DNA from: Bryobacterales bacterium
GTDB lineage: Bacteria > Acidobacteriota > Terriglobia > Bryobacterales > Bryobacteraceae
Reading direction: 5' to 3'
Length of the DNA stretch: 64,000 nucleotides
Assembly: GCA_016716385.1 (NCBI GenBank)
Contig: JADJWL010000002.1
Location: 372,001-436,000 of the forward strand
Shown here: positions 15,892-23,846 of the stretch, piece by piece
How positions within the stretch are numbered: position 1 is the stretch's first letter
How the letters are laid out: every line of letters starts with the position of its first letter
Translations under genes and position numbers: made by a program
The notes under the pieces: generated by a model
The model's input: only the letters and a program-made list of their open reading frames with translations
The model's database searches: none
What the model was told of the DNA's origin: nothing

Positions 15892-16932
15892 TTATTGGTT
15901 GGCTCCTGCTTGCTGCTCCTGCGGAACGCCGGCCTCTTTCTTCTTCTTGAGGAACGTCATGCCCGCCCGGAGGTCGCGGCCCACTTCCTCGATCTTCAAC
16001 TTGTGACCTGCTTCGCGCATCGCCAGGAAGTTCCCGCGGCCGGTGCGGTTCTCGTTCATCCACTGCCGCGCGAACTCGCCGGATTGCACCTCGGCCAGAA
16101 TCCGCTTCATCTCGGCGCGGGTCTGCTCGTTGATCACCCGCGGTCCGCGTGTGTAGTCGCCGTACTCGGCGGTATCGGACACCGAGTAGCGCATGTAGCT
16201 GAGCCCGCCCTCGTAGATGAGGTCGACGATCAGCTTCAGCTCGTGCAGGCACTCATAGTAGGCGATCTCGGGCGCGTAGCCTGCCTCCACCAGCGTGTCG
16301 AAGCCCGCCTGGATCAACGCCGCGGCGCCGCCGCAAAGCACCGCCTGCTCGCCGAACAGGTCGCTTTCGGTCTCTTCGCGGAAGTTGGTCTCAATCACAC
16401 CAGCCTTGAGACAACCCAGCGCCAGCGCATACGCCAACGACTGTTCGAGCGCGTGGCCGCTGGCGTTCTGATGAACCGCGACCAGCGCCGGCACGCCTAC
16501 CCCTTCGGTGAACAACTCACGGACGCGGTGGCCCGGCGCCTTGGGCGCGACCATCGTCACGTCGATATCCGCCGGCGGCTTAATTTCGCCGAAGTGGATG
16601 TTGAAACCGTGTGCGAACATGAGCGTCTTGCCGGCGGTCATGTGCGGGGCGATCTCGGCGTTGTAGAGATCGGCCTGAATGTGGTCGGAGACCAGGATCA
16701 TGACCGCGTCCGCGGCCGCCGAGGCGCCGGCTACGGTGTCGACCTTCAGGCCGGCCGACTTCGCCTTCTCCCAGCTCTTGCTGCCCTCATAGAGGCCGAC
16801 GACCACGTCGATGCCCGAGTCGCGCAGGTTGAGCGCGTGCGCGTGCCCCTGGCTGCCGTAGCCAATAATGGCGACTGTCTTGTCTTTCAGCAGGTCGAGG
16901 CTGCCGTCGCTTTCGTAGTACCGTTTTGCCAT
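15892..16932 (-). CDS. ilvC: Ketol-acid reductoisomerase (class I)
   Basis: This 346-residue protein has the N-terminal Rossmann motif GYGSQGHAHA at residues 24-33 and the class I length. It converts acetolactate or acetohydroxybutyrate to the dihydroxy acids of valine and isoleucine synthesis, using NAD(P)H and magnesium. Conserved acid and metal-binding segments include PKAPGHRVRELF, DLFGEQAVLCGG and EGGLSYMRYSVSDTAEYGD. The cofactor loop reads GLYEGSKSW (46-54). Many class I enzymes have Arg at the Tyr position, so cofactor preference may differ. That last point rests on recall and needs an alignment. The gene lies 112 bases after ilvN and 7 bases before cimA on the minus strand. Confidence 0.94.
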   Translation of the reverse strand: MAKRYYESDGSLDLLKDKTVAIIGYGSQGHAHALNLRDSGIDVVVGLYEGSKSWEKAKSAGLKVDTVAGASAAADAVMILVSDHIQADLYNAEIAPHMTAGKTLMFAHGFNIHFGEIKPPADIDVTMVAPKAPGHRVRELFTEGVGVPALVAVHQNASGHALEQSLAYALALGCLKAGVIETNFREETESDLFGEQAVLCGGAAALIQAGFDTLVEAGYAPEIAYYECLHELKLIVDLIYEGGLSYMRYSVSDTAEYGDYTRGPRVINEQTRAEMKRILAEVQSGEFARQWMNENRTGRGNFLAMREAGHKLKIEEVGRDLRAGMTFLKKKKEAGVPQEQQAGANQ

Positions 16933-17044
16933 GAAACCAGGTTCCTTTCGTGACGCTTTCGCCAGTTCGAGATCGCCGGTGGGGAACCGGGGCTGGAGGC
17001 GCAGCTTGCTTCCTCCGAGGCCATGGCCACCGCGCCGGAGCGCG

Positions 17045-17482
17045 TCACTCGATGTCCCCGTAGCTGCGCATCACCGCGATGAACTCGTCCAGCTTCTCGG
17101 CGTCGCCCGTTGCTTCGAGAACGAAGCCCTCCGTGGAGGAGTCAATCACCCGCGCCTGGAAGATTTCCGCTTCCTTGAGGATCGCCGTCCGCGACTCCTG
17201 CGCCGCCCGGACCCGCAGCAGCACCAGTTCCCGGCATACCGAGGGACTCTCCGTCACATCGGTCGCCTGCAACACGTTGATGAGCTTATTGATCTGCTTG
17301 ATCACCTGCGCCCTCTGGTGCGGCTCGACATCGACCACGATCGTCATCCGGGACAGACCCGGGTCGAGGGTGCGGGCGACGGTCAGGCTCTCCATATTGT
17401 AGCCGCGCGTCACCAGCACGCCTGTCGCGCGCATCAGCGCTCCCGGCTTATTTTCCAACAACAAAGAAATCGTTTGCAGCAT
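17045..17482 (-). CDS. ilvN: Acetolactate synthase small (regulatory) subunit
   Basis: This 145-residue protein starts MLQTISLLLENKPGALMRATGV, the N-terminal ACT domain that binds valine in IlvN/IlvH proteins, with RGYNMESLTVA and DPGLSRMTIVV following. The second half (residues about 75-145) resembles the C-terminal small-subunit domain. It confers valine feedback inhibition and boosts the catalytic IlvB subunit. It follows ilvB by 10 bases in the same operon. The length is toward the short end of the family, close to IlvH-type proteins. Confidence 0.92.
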   Translation of the reverse strand: MLQTISLLLENKPGALMRATGVLVTRGYNMESLTVARTLDPGLSRMTIVVDVEPHQRAQVIKQINKLINVLQATDVTESPSVCRELVLLRVRAAQESRTAILKEAEIFQARVIDSSTEGFVLEATGDAEKLDEFIAVMRSYGDIE

Positions 17483-17492
17483 ACTGTTGTCC

Positions 17493-19223
17493 TCACCCCA
17501 CCGGCACGGGCTGGGGCGGACCCATCACCATTTCGTTCACCGCGCCGCCTGCCGGGACCATCGGGTAGACATTCTCGAAAGGCGTCACTTTGACGTTCAG
17601 CAGGTACGGTCCGGGCTCCGCGACGGCATCGTCGATCGCCTTGGCCAGTTCGTGCGGCTTCTCAACCGTGCGTCCCTTGAAGCCATAAGCGCCGGCCAGT
17701 TTCTCGGCGTCCGGGAAGCAATCGAGGGTCACCGAGGACAGGCGGTTGTTGTAGAACAGCTCCTGCCACTGGCGGACCATGCCGAGGTAGCCGTTGTTCA
17801 GCACGATGATCTTAACCGGCAAGCCGTAAGCGGCGATGGTCGCCAGTTCCGGGATGGACATCTGGAAGCCGCCGTCGCCGACCAGCGAGATCACGAGATT
17901 GTCCGGCTGGCCGAACTGCGCGCCGATGGCCGCGGGAAGACCGAATCCCATCGAGCCCAGCCCGCCTGAGTTGACCCAGAGCCGGGGCGCATTGAAGCGC
18001 ACCAACTGCGCCGCCCACATCTGGTGCTGGCCGACATCGGCCGTGACCACGGCCCTGCCACCGGCGATCCGGTCAATCTCGGCAACCAGATGCTGGGGCT
18101 TGATCTCGGAATCCGAGTACGACGGCTGCAGCGGGTGCTGCTCCTTCCACGCCTTTACCTGATCCCACCACGCCTGGCGGCCGGCGGCTTTCTTCGGAGC
18201 TTCCTGCTCGCGCGTTTCCTTGAGGATCGGGTTGAGCTTCTGGAGAACGCGCCGGACATCGCCCACGATCGGCAGGTCGGGATTGCGGTTCTTGCCGACC
18301 TCGGCCGGGTCGATATCGACGTGAATTACCTTTGCATGCGGCGCGAACGCGGCCAGCTTGCCGGTGACACGGTCGTCGAAGCGCACGCCCAGCGCGATCA
18401 GCAGGTCGGTGTGCGTCATCCCCATGTTCGCGGCATAGCTGCCGTGCATGCCGGGCATGCTGATGAAGTTGGGATGCTCTGACGGCAGGGCGCCCAGCCC
18501 CATCAGGGTGCAGACGGTGGGCGCATTGATCGTTTCGACCAACTCCCGCAACTCCGCCGAGGCGTTCGCCGCGATGATGCCACCGCCCGCGTAGACCATC
18601 GTCCGCTCGGAGTCCCAGATCATCTGCGCGGCGCGGCGGATCTGGCCGGAATGCCCTTCCGTATAAACCTTGTACCCGGGAAGGTGGATCGTCGAGACAG
18701 GCGCGTAGTGCCCGTTGCCCTGGAAGACATCCTTGGGAATGTCGACCAGCACCGGACCTGGCCGGCCTGTGCCGGCGATGTAGAACGCTTCGTGAATGAT
18801 CTGCGGCAGATCTTCGATCCGCTTCACCATGTAATTGTGCTTGGTGCAGGACCGGGTGATGCCGAAGGTGTCGGCTTCCTGGAACGCATCGCTGCCGATG
18901 AGCTTCGAGGAAACCTGGCCCGTCAGCGCCACGATCGGAATCGAGTCCATCATGGCGTCGACCAAGCCCGTGGTCAGGTTGGTCGCACCCGGACCCGACG
19001 TCGCGCAGCAGACGCCGACCTTGCCCGTGGTCCGGGCGTAGCCCTGCGCCGCGAACGCAGCGTTTTCTTCGTGCCGCACGAGGACGTGCCGCAGCGGGTG
19101 GTCGTAGAGAGCATCGTAGAACGGCAGGGTTACGCCGCCCGGATACCCGAACATGCACTCCACACCTTCCCGGACGAGACACTCCAGGAGCATGCTTGCG
19201 CCATTCATGAGGTTGCTAGACAT
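17493..19223 (-). CDS. ilvB: Acetolactate synthase large (catalytic) subunit
   Basis: The ATG at 19223 gives MSSNLMNGASMLLECLVREG (576 residues). Upstream in-frame codons run back into the attenuator and are less likely. The protein is a ThDP enzyme. The invariant Glu is in RHEENAAFAAQGYARTTG (residue 52), and FAD-domain and C-terminal motifs GLGSMGFGLPAAIGA and VGDGGFQMSIPELATI carry the ThDP/Mg site. It condenses two pyruvates to acetolactate, or pyruvate plus 2-oxobutyrate to acetohydroxybutyrate. It is the first gene of the ilvBNC-cimA operon and sits 45 bases downstream of a perfect intrinsic terminator in its leader, which makes its expression dependent on attenuation. Confidence 0.95.
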   Translation of the reverse strand: MSSNLMNGASMLLECLVREGVECMFGYPGGVTLPFYDALYDHPLRHVLVRHEENAAFAAQGYARTTGKVGVCCATSGPGATNLTTGLVDAMMDSIPIVALTGQVSSKLIGSDAFQEADTFGITRSCTKHNYMVKRIEDLPQIIHEAFYIAGTGRPGPVLVDIPKDVFQGNGHYAPVSTIHLPGYKVYTEGHSGQIRRAAQMIWDSERTMVYAGGGIIAANASAELRELVETINAPTVCTLMGLGALPSEHPNFISMPGMHGSYAANMGMTHTDLLIALGVRFDDRVTGKLAAFAPHAKVIHVDIDPAEVGKNRNPDLPIVGDVRRVLQKLNPILKETREQEAPKKAAGRQAWWDQVKAWKEQHPLQPSYSDSEIKPQHLVAEIDRIAGGRAVVTADVGQHQMWAAQLVRFNAPRLWVNSGGLGSMGFGLPAAIGAQFGQPDNLVISLVGDGGFQMSIPELATIAAYGLPVKIIVLNNGYLGMVRQWQELFYNNRLSSVTLDCFPDAEKLAGAYGFKGRTVEKPHELAKAIDDAVAEPGPYLLNVKVTPFENVYPMVPAGGAVNEMVMGPPQPVPVG

Positions 19224-19268
19224 ACGCAATCGTCTTTCCCATCTCCCCAAAGTTGTTGCCGATCCCAA

Positions 19269-19312
19269 TAAAAAAGGCCACCAGCCGGTTCTGTTACCCC
19301 GCTGGTGGCCTT
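19269..19312 (-). terminator. Intrinsic terminator of the ilv leader (attenuator)
   Basis: On the minus strand a perfect 12-bp stem, AAGGCCACCAGC pairing with GCTGGTGGCCTT, closes a 15-base loop and is followed at once by four more Ts and ATT. With the two Ts at the stem end this makes a six-T run. The stem lies at 19274-19285 and 19301-19312. It stands between the leader peptide and ilvB, so it is not a gene-end terminator. It would stop transcription before the structural genes unless disrupted. An alternative pairing partner exists upstream (see attenuator entry). Confidence 0.88.
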
Positions 19313-19348
19313 AGTTTCTTGCGAAACCCGGTAGGGCCTCAAGCGGGG
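19297..19348 (-). promoter_or_regulatory. Attenuator antiterminator pairing
   Basis: The segment CCCCGCTTGAGGCC (19335-19348, spanning the leader stop codon TGA) can pair with GGCCACCAGCGGGG (19297-19310, the 5' arm of the terminator) at 12 of 14 positions. When a ribosome stalls at the Val/Ile codons upstream, this segment is free and can sequester the terminator arm, allowing read-through into ilvB. When the ribosome reaches the stop codon it covers the segment and the terminator forms. This is the classical logic of amino-acid operon attenuation, deduced here from sequence alone. Confidence 0.78.
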
Positions 19349-19446
19349 CCGGCTACGGTGACCCGAATAATAATGCTGATTACAGATACAGGTACGGGTA
19401 GAGCGATGCCGTTCCGGATGTTTCGGGTTGGAAACGTGTTCAGCAT
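19339..19446 (-). CDS. ilv operon leader peptide (35 aa, Val/Ile-rich)
   Basis: A short reading frame ATG...TGA encodes 35 residues, of which 11 are Val or Ile. The cluster VPVSVISIIIRVTV (residues 18-31) has nine Val/Ile in fourteen, including three consecutive ATT codons. It lies between a plausible promoter and the attenuator hairpin, just upstream of ilvB. Composition and position match leader peptides of ilv operons, where scarcity of charged tRNA-Val or tRNA-Ile stalls translation. There is no strong Shine-Dalgarno sequence before the ATG, and if the predicted promoter is right the 5' untranslated region is only a few bases. The sequence is not conserved with the Escherichia coli leaders, as expected. 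Confidence 0.85.
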   Translation of the reverse strand: MLNTFPTRNIRNGIALPVPVSVISIIIRVTVAGPA

Positions 19447-19459
19447 CGCGTCTTTGGTT

Positions 19460-19488
19460 AGTGTACCCTGCGAATCGGCCAAATGCAA
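19460..19488 (-). promoter_or_regulatory. Candidate promoter of the ilv operon
   Basis: On the minus strand TTGCAT (19488-19483) and TACACT (19465-19460) are separated by 17 bases, resembling a sigma-70 -35/-10 pair (3 and 4 of 6 consensus positions). Transcription would begin around 19453, close to the leader ATG at 19446. The match is modest and was chosen because of its position. Confidence 0.4.
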
Positions 19489-19530
19489 GAGGGCGTTTGT
19501 ATAAATAGTGCTTATGCGGCGATTTCCCGG

Positions 19531-20001
19531 TTACGGCCGGAAGTCCTCGCGGGTCGGCGTGAAGGCGTCCAGCAGGACAACCTTGTCGGTCAGCAGGCGG
19601 ACGCCGTGATGCTTGTTGGACGGGGCGATGAACACGCCGCCGGCGCCGATTTCCTTCTGCTTGCCATCGACGACGGCGAGGATGCGTCCTTCGAGCACAT
19701 AGGTGGTCTGGTCATGGACATGGTAGTGGAGCGAGACGGGCTTATCGTCGGGCGCGGAGCGCGTGAACTCGAGCACGGCGAGAGTGAGGCGGTCGTTGAA
19801 GTAGACCTTGCGCCGCAAGCCTGGCTGTACCTGGGTCCAGGGAATGTCGGCCGCGCCGACGATCGCCGGTTCGGCGGGCTTCACGGGCGTGGGGGGCTTG
19901 TAGTCCCTCGGGAGTTGGCGGGAGTCTGTGAAGACGGGGCCGCCGGACTGGGCCAACAACAGAGTGGTGGCCGCAAGGAGGAGAAGGGGTTGTCGCATCA
20001 T
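19531..20001 (-). CDS. Secreted cupin-domain protein
   Basis: Two adjacent ATGs are possible. I use the first (MMRQPLLLLAATTLLLAQSG, 156 residues), and both give a signal peptide. The C-terminal half is a small cupin: SLHYHVHDQTTYVLEGRILAV carries the first metal-binding motif with three histidines (HxH and a further H), and GGVFIAPSNKHHGVRLL the second with histidines. Metal-binding and a beta-barrel are expected, but the substrate is unknown. Divergent from the small secreted protein gene at 20054. The ilv promoter region lies just downstream. Confidence 0.82.
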   Translation of the reverse strand: MMRQPLLLLAATTLLLAQSGGPVFTDSRQLPRDYKPPTPVKPAEPAIVGAADIPWTQVQPGLRRKVYFNDRLTLAVLEFTRSAPDDKPVSLHYHVHDQTTYVLEGRILAVVDGKQKEIGAGGVFIAPSNKHHGVRLLTDKVVLLDAFTPTREDFRP

Positions 20002-20053
20002 TGCCCCCAGTATACGGGCTTCGCTGCGGTACAATCTGGATCAGGTTCGTCCT

Positions 20054-20362
20054 ATGAAAAAACTGATCGTTTCCGCTCTTTGCTCCGCGGTCTTCTCGTT
20101 CGGTCTGGCCGCCGCCGAATGGACCGGCTACGTGTCGGACGCCGCCTGTGGCGCGGCGAACGCGAACGATTCCCAGGCGTCGAAGGAATGCGCCAAGCGT
20201 TGCGTGGAAAGCGGTTCTCCACCGGTGCTGGTGGTCGATGGCAAGGTGCTCGCGATCGCCAACGCCGACAAGGTGAAGCCGCACGTGGGCGAGAAGGTCA
20301 CGGTGACCGGCGAAGTGAAGGGCGAGAAAATCACGATCGCGTCGATCCGCCGGGCCGGCTAG
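20054..20362 (+). CDS. Small secreted protein with conserved cysteines (DUF5818-like)
   Basis: The ATG at 20054 gives 102 residues with a signal peptide (MKKLIVSALCSAVFSFGLAAA). The mature protein reads WTGYVSDAACGAANAND, then ECAKRCVESGSPPVLVVDG and a C-terminal beta-rich part VGEKVTVTGEVKGEKITIAS. The GYVSDAACG opening and paired cysteines (ECAKRC) resemble the DUF5818 group of Acidobacteriota proteins. Assignment is from recall of this pattern. Function is unknown. The cysteine pairs suggest a disulphide-bonded small OB-like domain. It ends just before a hairpin that probably terminates transcription. Confidence 0.75.
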   Translation: MKKLIVSALCSAVFSFGLAAAEWTGYVSDAACGAANANDSQASKECAKRCVESGSPPVLVVDGKVLAIANADKVKPHVGEKVTVTGEVKGEKITIASIRRAG

Positions 20363-20363
20363 G

Positions 20364-20403
20364 CCCTGGGTCACCCTTGCAGAAGCTGGGTGCCGTCCCA
20401 GGG
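20364..20403. terminator. Bidirectional hairpin between convergent genes
   Basis: CCCTGGG (20364-20370) pairs with CCCAGGG (20397-20403), and inside it CACCC pairs with GGGTG, giving an interrupted long stem. It fills the gap between the small secreted protein gene and the transketolase gene, which are convergent. No clear T run follows on either side, so termination efficiency is uncertain. Confidence 0.5.
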
Positions 20404-20406
20404 GAA

Positions 20407-22359
20407 TCAGATGTGTGACGGCGTCCACGAAGGCGGATCACTTGCGGGGAAGGATTCCATCGACGACTCGTCGACCGGCTCGGACGGCGATGCAGTGAGT
20501 TTCTCGATCGCAGCGACGATGTGCGGCGACGAGATCCGATGGTGATCCATCAGTTCCTCTGGCGCTCCACTTCTCGGAATACCGTCCACAGCCATCCTCT
20601 GCACAGCGATTCCGCGCGGGGCAAGCGCGCGGGACACGCAGTCGCCAAGACCGCCGTGATAGTAGTGGTCTTCAACGGTCAGCACCCGACCAGCGGTTTT
20701 ATCCACGCACGACGCGATCGTGGCTGCGTCGATGGGCTGGAGGCAGAAGGCGTCTACGACCGTCACCCCGATCCCGGAATTCGCAAGCGTCTCGCTCGCT
20801 TTCAGCGCTTCAAACACGGTGATCCCGGCGGCGACGATTGTCGCGGCGTCCCGCTTGCCCTGCCGCAGCACGTTGCACTGCCCGAGCGCGAACTTCTCGG
20901 ATTCATCGTAGAGAACCGGAGTCTTCGACCTCGTCGTCCGGATGTAGACGGGCCCTTCCTTCTGCACGGCAAGCTCGGTAGCACGCCACGCACTCACCGC
21001 ATCGCACGGATACAACACAGGGACGTTCGGCTGCGCACAGAACACTGCCAGGTCCTCGAGACCCATTTGCGACGGTCCGTCTTCGCCGACCGAAACGCCG
21101 CAGTGGCTCCCTACGAACTTCACGTTGCTGCCGCTGATTGCAGCCATGCGCACGAAGTCCGTGGCGCGTGACAGGAAGCAGGCGAAGCTGGTCGCGAACG
21201 GAACCCAGCCGCACGCCGCGAGTCCCGTCGCAACACCCGTCATATTCTGCTCTCCGATATACATTTGCAGAAACCGGTGTGGGATTTCGTTCTGGAATTC
21301 CTGTGTGCCCGTCGAGTTTTTGACATCGGCGTCGAGCACCACGATCCGGGCGTCCATCCTTCCGAGCGCGGCCGTTGCGAACCCGAATGCGTGCCGCGTT
21401 GCGACCGCCGGGTCGCCGGGTTTGTGCGGAGGCGACAGCCGGAACGGCGGGGCCGGCGCGGGAACCGGCGGCTGGAACTTCGCATCGGGAGGAGGGGTCC
21501 GCTCTGGCGCTGAATTCAGCTCTCCTGCGAGCAGGGCAATCGCTTCCAGCGCCTTGTCTTCAGGCAGCGGCGTGCCGTGAAACCCTTCTGCGTCTTCAAT
21601 GCCTGGAATTCCCCTCCCTTTGGTCGTCTCCGCGAGAACAACCGTAGGCTGTCCGGTGTTGCGGAGTGCCTCCTCGTAGCCTGCAAGCAGCGCTCGCGGA
21701 TCGTGACCGTCCACAACCTCTGCGCGCCAGCCGAAGGCCTCCCATCGCCGCTTGTGCGCAAGCATGTCCTTGCGAAGCGGCGCTGGCTCACTCTGCCCGA
21801 GTCCATTGACGTCCACGGTCGCGCACAGGTTGCCGAGCCGATAGTGCGCCGCGATTGCGGCCGCCTCCCAAATCGAACCCTCCGAGCACTCCCCGTCTCC
21901 AAGCAGGACGAAGACGCGGCGGGGCGACGGCTTGAGATATTTCGCGCTCAGCGCCATCCCGACGCCCGCTGACAGGCCCTGTCCCAAGGATCCCGTTGCC
22001 ACCGGGACGAACGGCACTCGCGGCGTCGGATGTCCCTCCAACCGCGAGTGCATCTTCCGCAGCGTCCCAATTTCGTCCGTCCGCACGATCCCTGCCTCTG
22101 CCAGCGCTCCGTACAGGAGAGGCGCGGCATGACCCTTGGACAGAATGAACACGTCATTCAGTTCGCCGACCCCCTCCTCCTGGTCGTAGTGGCTCATCAC
22201 GTCGAAGAACAGCGTCGAGACGATTTCGGCGGCCGACACGCAGCTTGTGAGATGGCCGCTGCCCGCCTCCGTAGTGGCGCGGATCGAATGGATCCGCAAG
22301 CGTGCCGCTTTGTCACGAAGATGATCGAGGGTCTCAACTTCTCTGGTTTGCATTGCCAT
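20407..22359 (-). CDS. tkt: Transketolase with an FPASDPP C-terminal tail
   Basis: The ATG at 22359 (650 residues) follows an AGGAG by 13 bases, so an ATG two codons later or another start is possible. The N-terminal ThDP domain has FILSKGHAAPLLYGAL and GDGECSEGSIWEA. The middle domain has GEQNMTGVATGLAACG with the catalytic Glu, and DGPSQMGLEDLAVF. The order and length resemble the animal/archaeal-type single-chain transketolase rather than the Escherichia coli type. It exchanges two-carbon ketol units in the pentose phosphate pathway. The last 16 residues read ESFPASDPPSWTPSHI, a recurrent short tail motif known from unrelated bacterial proteins, which is unusual on an enzyme. Divergent from fumarase with a 110-base gap. 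Confidence 0.9.
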   Translation of the reverse strand: MAMQTREVETLDHLRDKAARLRIHSIRATTEAGSGHLTSCVSAAEIVSTLFFDVMSHYDQEEGVGELNDVFILSKGHAAPLLYGALAEAGIVRTDEIGTLRKMHSRLEGHPTPRVPFVPVATGSLGQGLSAGVGMALSAKYLKPSPRRVFVLLGDGECSEGSIWEAAAIAAHYRLGNLCATVDVNGLGQSEPAPLRKDMLAHKRRWEAFGWRAEVVDGHDPRALLAGYEEALRNTGQPTVVLAETTKGRGIPGIEDAEGFHGTPLPEDKALEAIALLAGELNSAPERTPPPDAKFQPPVPAPAPPFRLSPPHKPGDPAVATRHAFGFATAALGRMDARIVVLDADVKNSTGTQEFQNEIPHRFLQMYIGEQNMTGVATGLAACGWVPFATSFACFLSRATDFVRMAAISGSNVKFVGSHCGVSVGEDGPSQMGLEDLAVFCAQPNVPVLYPCDAVSAWRATELAVQKEGPVYIRTTRSKTPVLYDESEKFALGQCNVLRQGKRDAATIVAAGITVFEALKASETLANSGIGVTVVDAFCLQPIDAATIASCVDKTAGRVLTVEDHYYHGGLGDCVSRALAPRGIAVQRMAVDGIPRSGAPEELMDHHRISSPHIVAAIEKLTASPSEPVDESSMESFPASDPPSWTPSHI

Positions 22360-22469
22360 CGGACCGCGGTTGCTCCTTCTTTCTAGGAAGACACACGCAG
22401 ATCGGGCTTGTTTCACCGAGATCGAAACTTCGACCCACCCTCGCAAATCTACCTTCTTGGAGGCACGCG

Positions 22470-23843
22470 ATGAGTGCGACTGCGTATCGTATTGAACGGG
22501 ATAGTCTTGGCGAGATTCACGTACCGGAACACGCGCTGTACGGAGCGCAAACCCAGCGCGCCGTGCAGAACTTCCCGATCAGCGGGCTCCGGCTGCCGCG
22601 CGCATTTCTGTGGGCGCTCGGCATGATCAAGGGTGCTGCGGCGACGGTCAACGGCGAGCTTGGAGTGCTGGATCCAGAACTGGCGACGGCAATCGAGCAG
22701 GCCGCACGCGAGGTCGAGCACGGGCTCCACGACGCTCACTTCCCGGTGGATGTCTATCAGACCGGATCGGGAACAAGCACCAACATGAACGCCAACGAGG
22801 TCATCGCGTCCTTGGCCTCGCGAAGAATCCATGGCGCTGTTCATCCCAACGATCACGTCAACCTTGGACAAAGCAGCAACGACGTGATCCCGACAGCCAT
22901 CTACCTCAGCGCATATCAGGGCGTGGTCGTGGAGTTGATTCCGGCGCTGGAACGTCTGCGGGCCGCGATTGACGGGAAGGCCGAGGCAACCAGAGACGTT
23001 CTGAAGACGGGTCGCACGCACCTGATGGACGCGCTGCCGATTCGCATGAGCCAGGAGCTCTCCGGGTGGAGCAAGCAGATTCAGGACTCCGGCGACCGCC
23101 TGAAGTCGACGCTGCCCAGGCTGGCCGAGCTTGCCCTGGGCGGAACCGCGGTGGGCACCGGTCTGAATACGCACGCCGAGTTCGGTCCCCGCGTTGCGGC
23201 TGTGCTCGGGCAACGAACCGGACACCCATTCACAGTCAGCCGCAACTACTTCGCCAGTCTCAGCAGTCCCGACGCCGCGGTCGAGTTGAGCGGCCAGTTG
23301 AAGGCCGCGGCCGTCGCGGTGACCAAGATTGCCAATGACTTGCGCTGGATGAACAGCGGCCCTTATTCGGGACTGGCAGAGATCCGGCTGCCCGCGCTTC
23401 AGCCAGGCAGCAGCATCATGCCGGGGAAAGTGAACCCCGTGATTCCCGAAGCGTCGCTGATGGTTTGCGCGCGGGTGATTGGAAACGACACGTCCATCGC
23501 ACTCGCGGGGCAATCGGGTAATTTCCAGTTGAACGCGATGCTCCCGTTGATTGGTTTCTGTCTGCTCGAGAGCACCTTCCTGCTCACGCGGTCCTGTCGT
23601 CTGCTGGCCGACCTTGCCATTACTCCGTTTGGGGTGAACGAGCAAAGCTTGCGGGCGAGAGTGGAACGAAACCCGATCCTCGCGACAGCGCTGAACGCGG
23701 CAGTCGGATACGAACGAAGCTCCGAGATTGTGAAACGCGCCCTCGCCGAGAACCGAACGATCCAGGACGTCGCCGCCGAGTTGACCGATCTGAATCGCGA
23801 AGAACTCAGCCGGCTGCTCGATCCCGAGCGCATGACCGGCTAA
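22470..23843 (+). CDS. fumC: Class II fumarate hydratase
   Basis: The ATG at 22470 is preceded by GGAGG seven bases upstream, giving MSATAYRIERDSLGE (457 residues). Family motifs are the N-terminal TGSGTSTNMNANEVIA, HPNDHVNLGQSSNDVIP, and the signature GSSIMPGKVNPVIPE near residue 313. It reversibly hydrates fumarate to malate in the TCA cycle and needs no metal. Aspartase has the same fold, but the length and motif choices favour fumarase. The convergent DoxX gene ends 3 bases after its stop, and the divergent transketolase lies upstream. Confidence 0.94.
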   Translation: MSATAYRIERDSLGEIHVPEHALYGAQTQRAVQNFPISGLRLPRAFLWALGMIKGAAATVNGELGVLDPELATAIEQAAREVEHGLHDAHFPVDVYQTGSGTSTNMNANEVIASLASRRIHGAVHPNDHVNLGQSSNDVIPTAIYLSAYQGVVVELIPALERLRAAIDGKAEATRDVLKTGRTHLMDALPIRMSQELSGWSKQIQDSGDRLKSTLPRLAELALGGTAVGTGLNTHAEFGPRVAAVLGQRTGHPFTVSRNYFASLSSPDAAVELSGQLKAAAVAVTKIANDLRWMNSGPYSGLAEIRLPALQPGSSIMPGKVNPVIPEASLMVCARVIGNDTSIALAGQSGNFQLNAMLPLIGFCLLESTFLLTRSCRLLADLAITPFGVNEQSLRARVERNPILATALNAAVGYERSSEIVKRALAENRTIQDVAAELTDLNREELSRLLDPERMTG

Positions 23844-23846
23844 AAC

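Noticed and set aside
22470..23843. Aspartate ammonia-lyase as an alternative to fumarase
   Set aside because: The protein is shorter than aspartase and carries fumarase-type motifs in the substrate loop. The GSSIMPGKVNP signature alone would not separate them.
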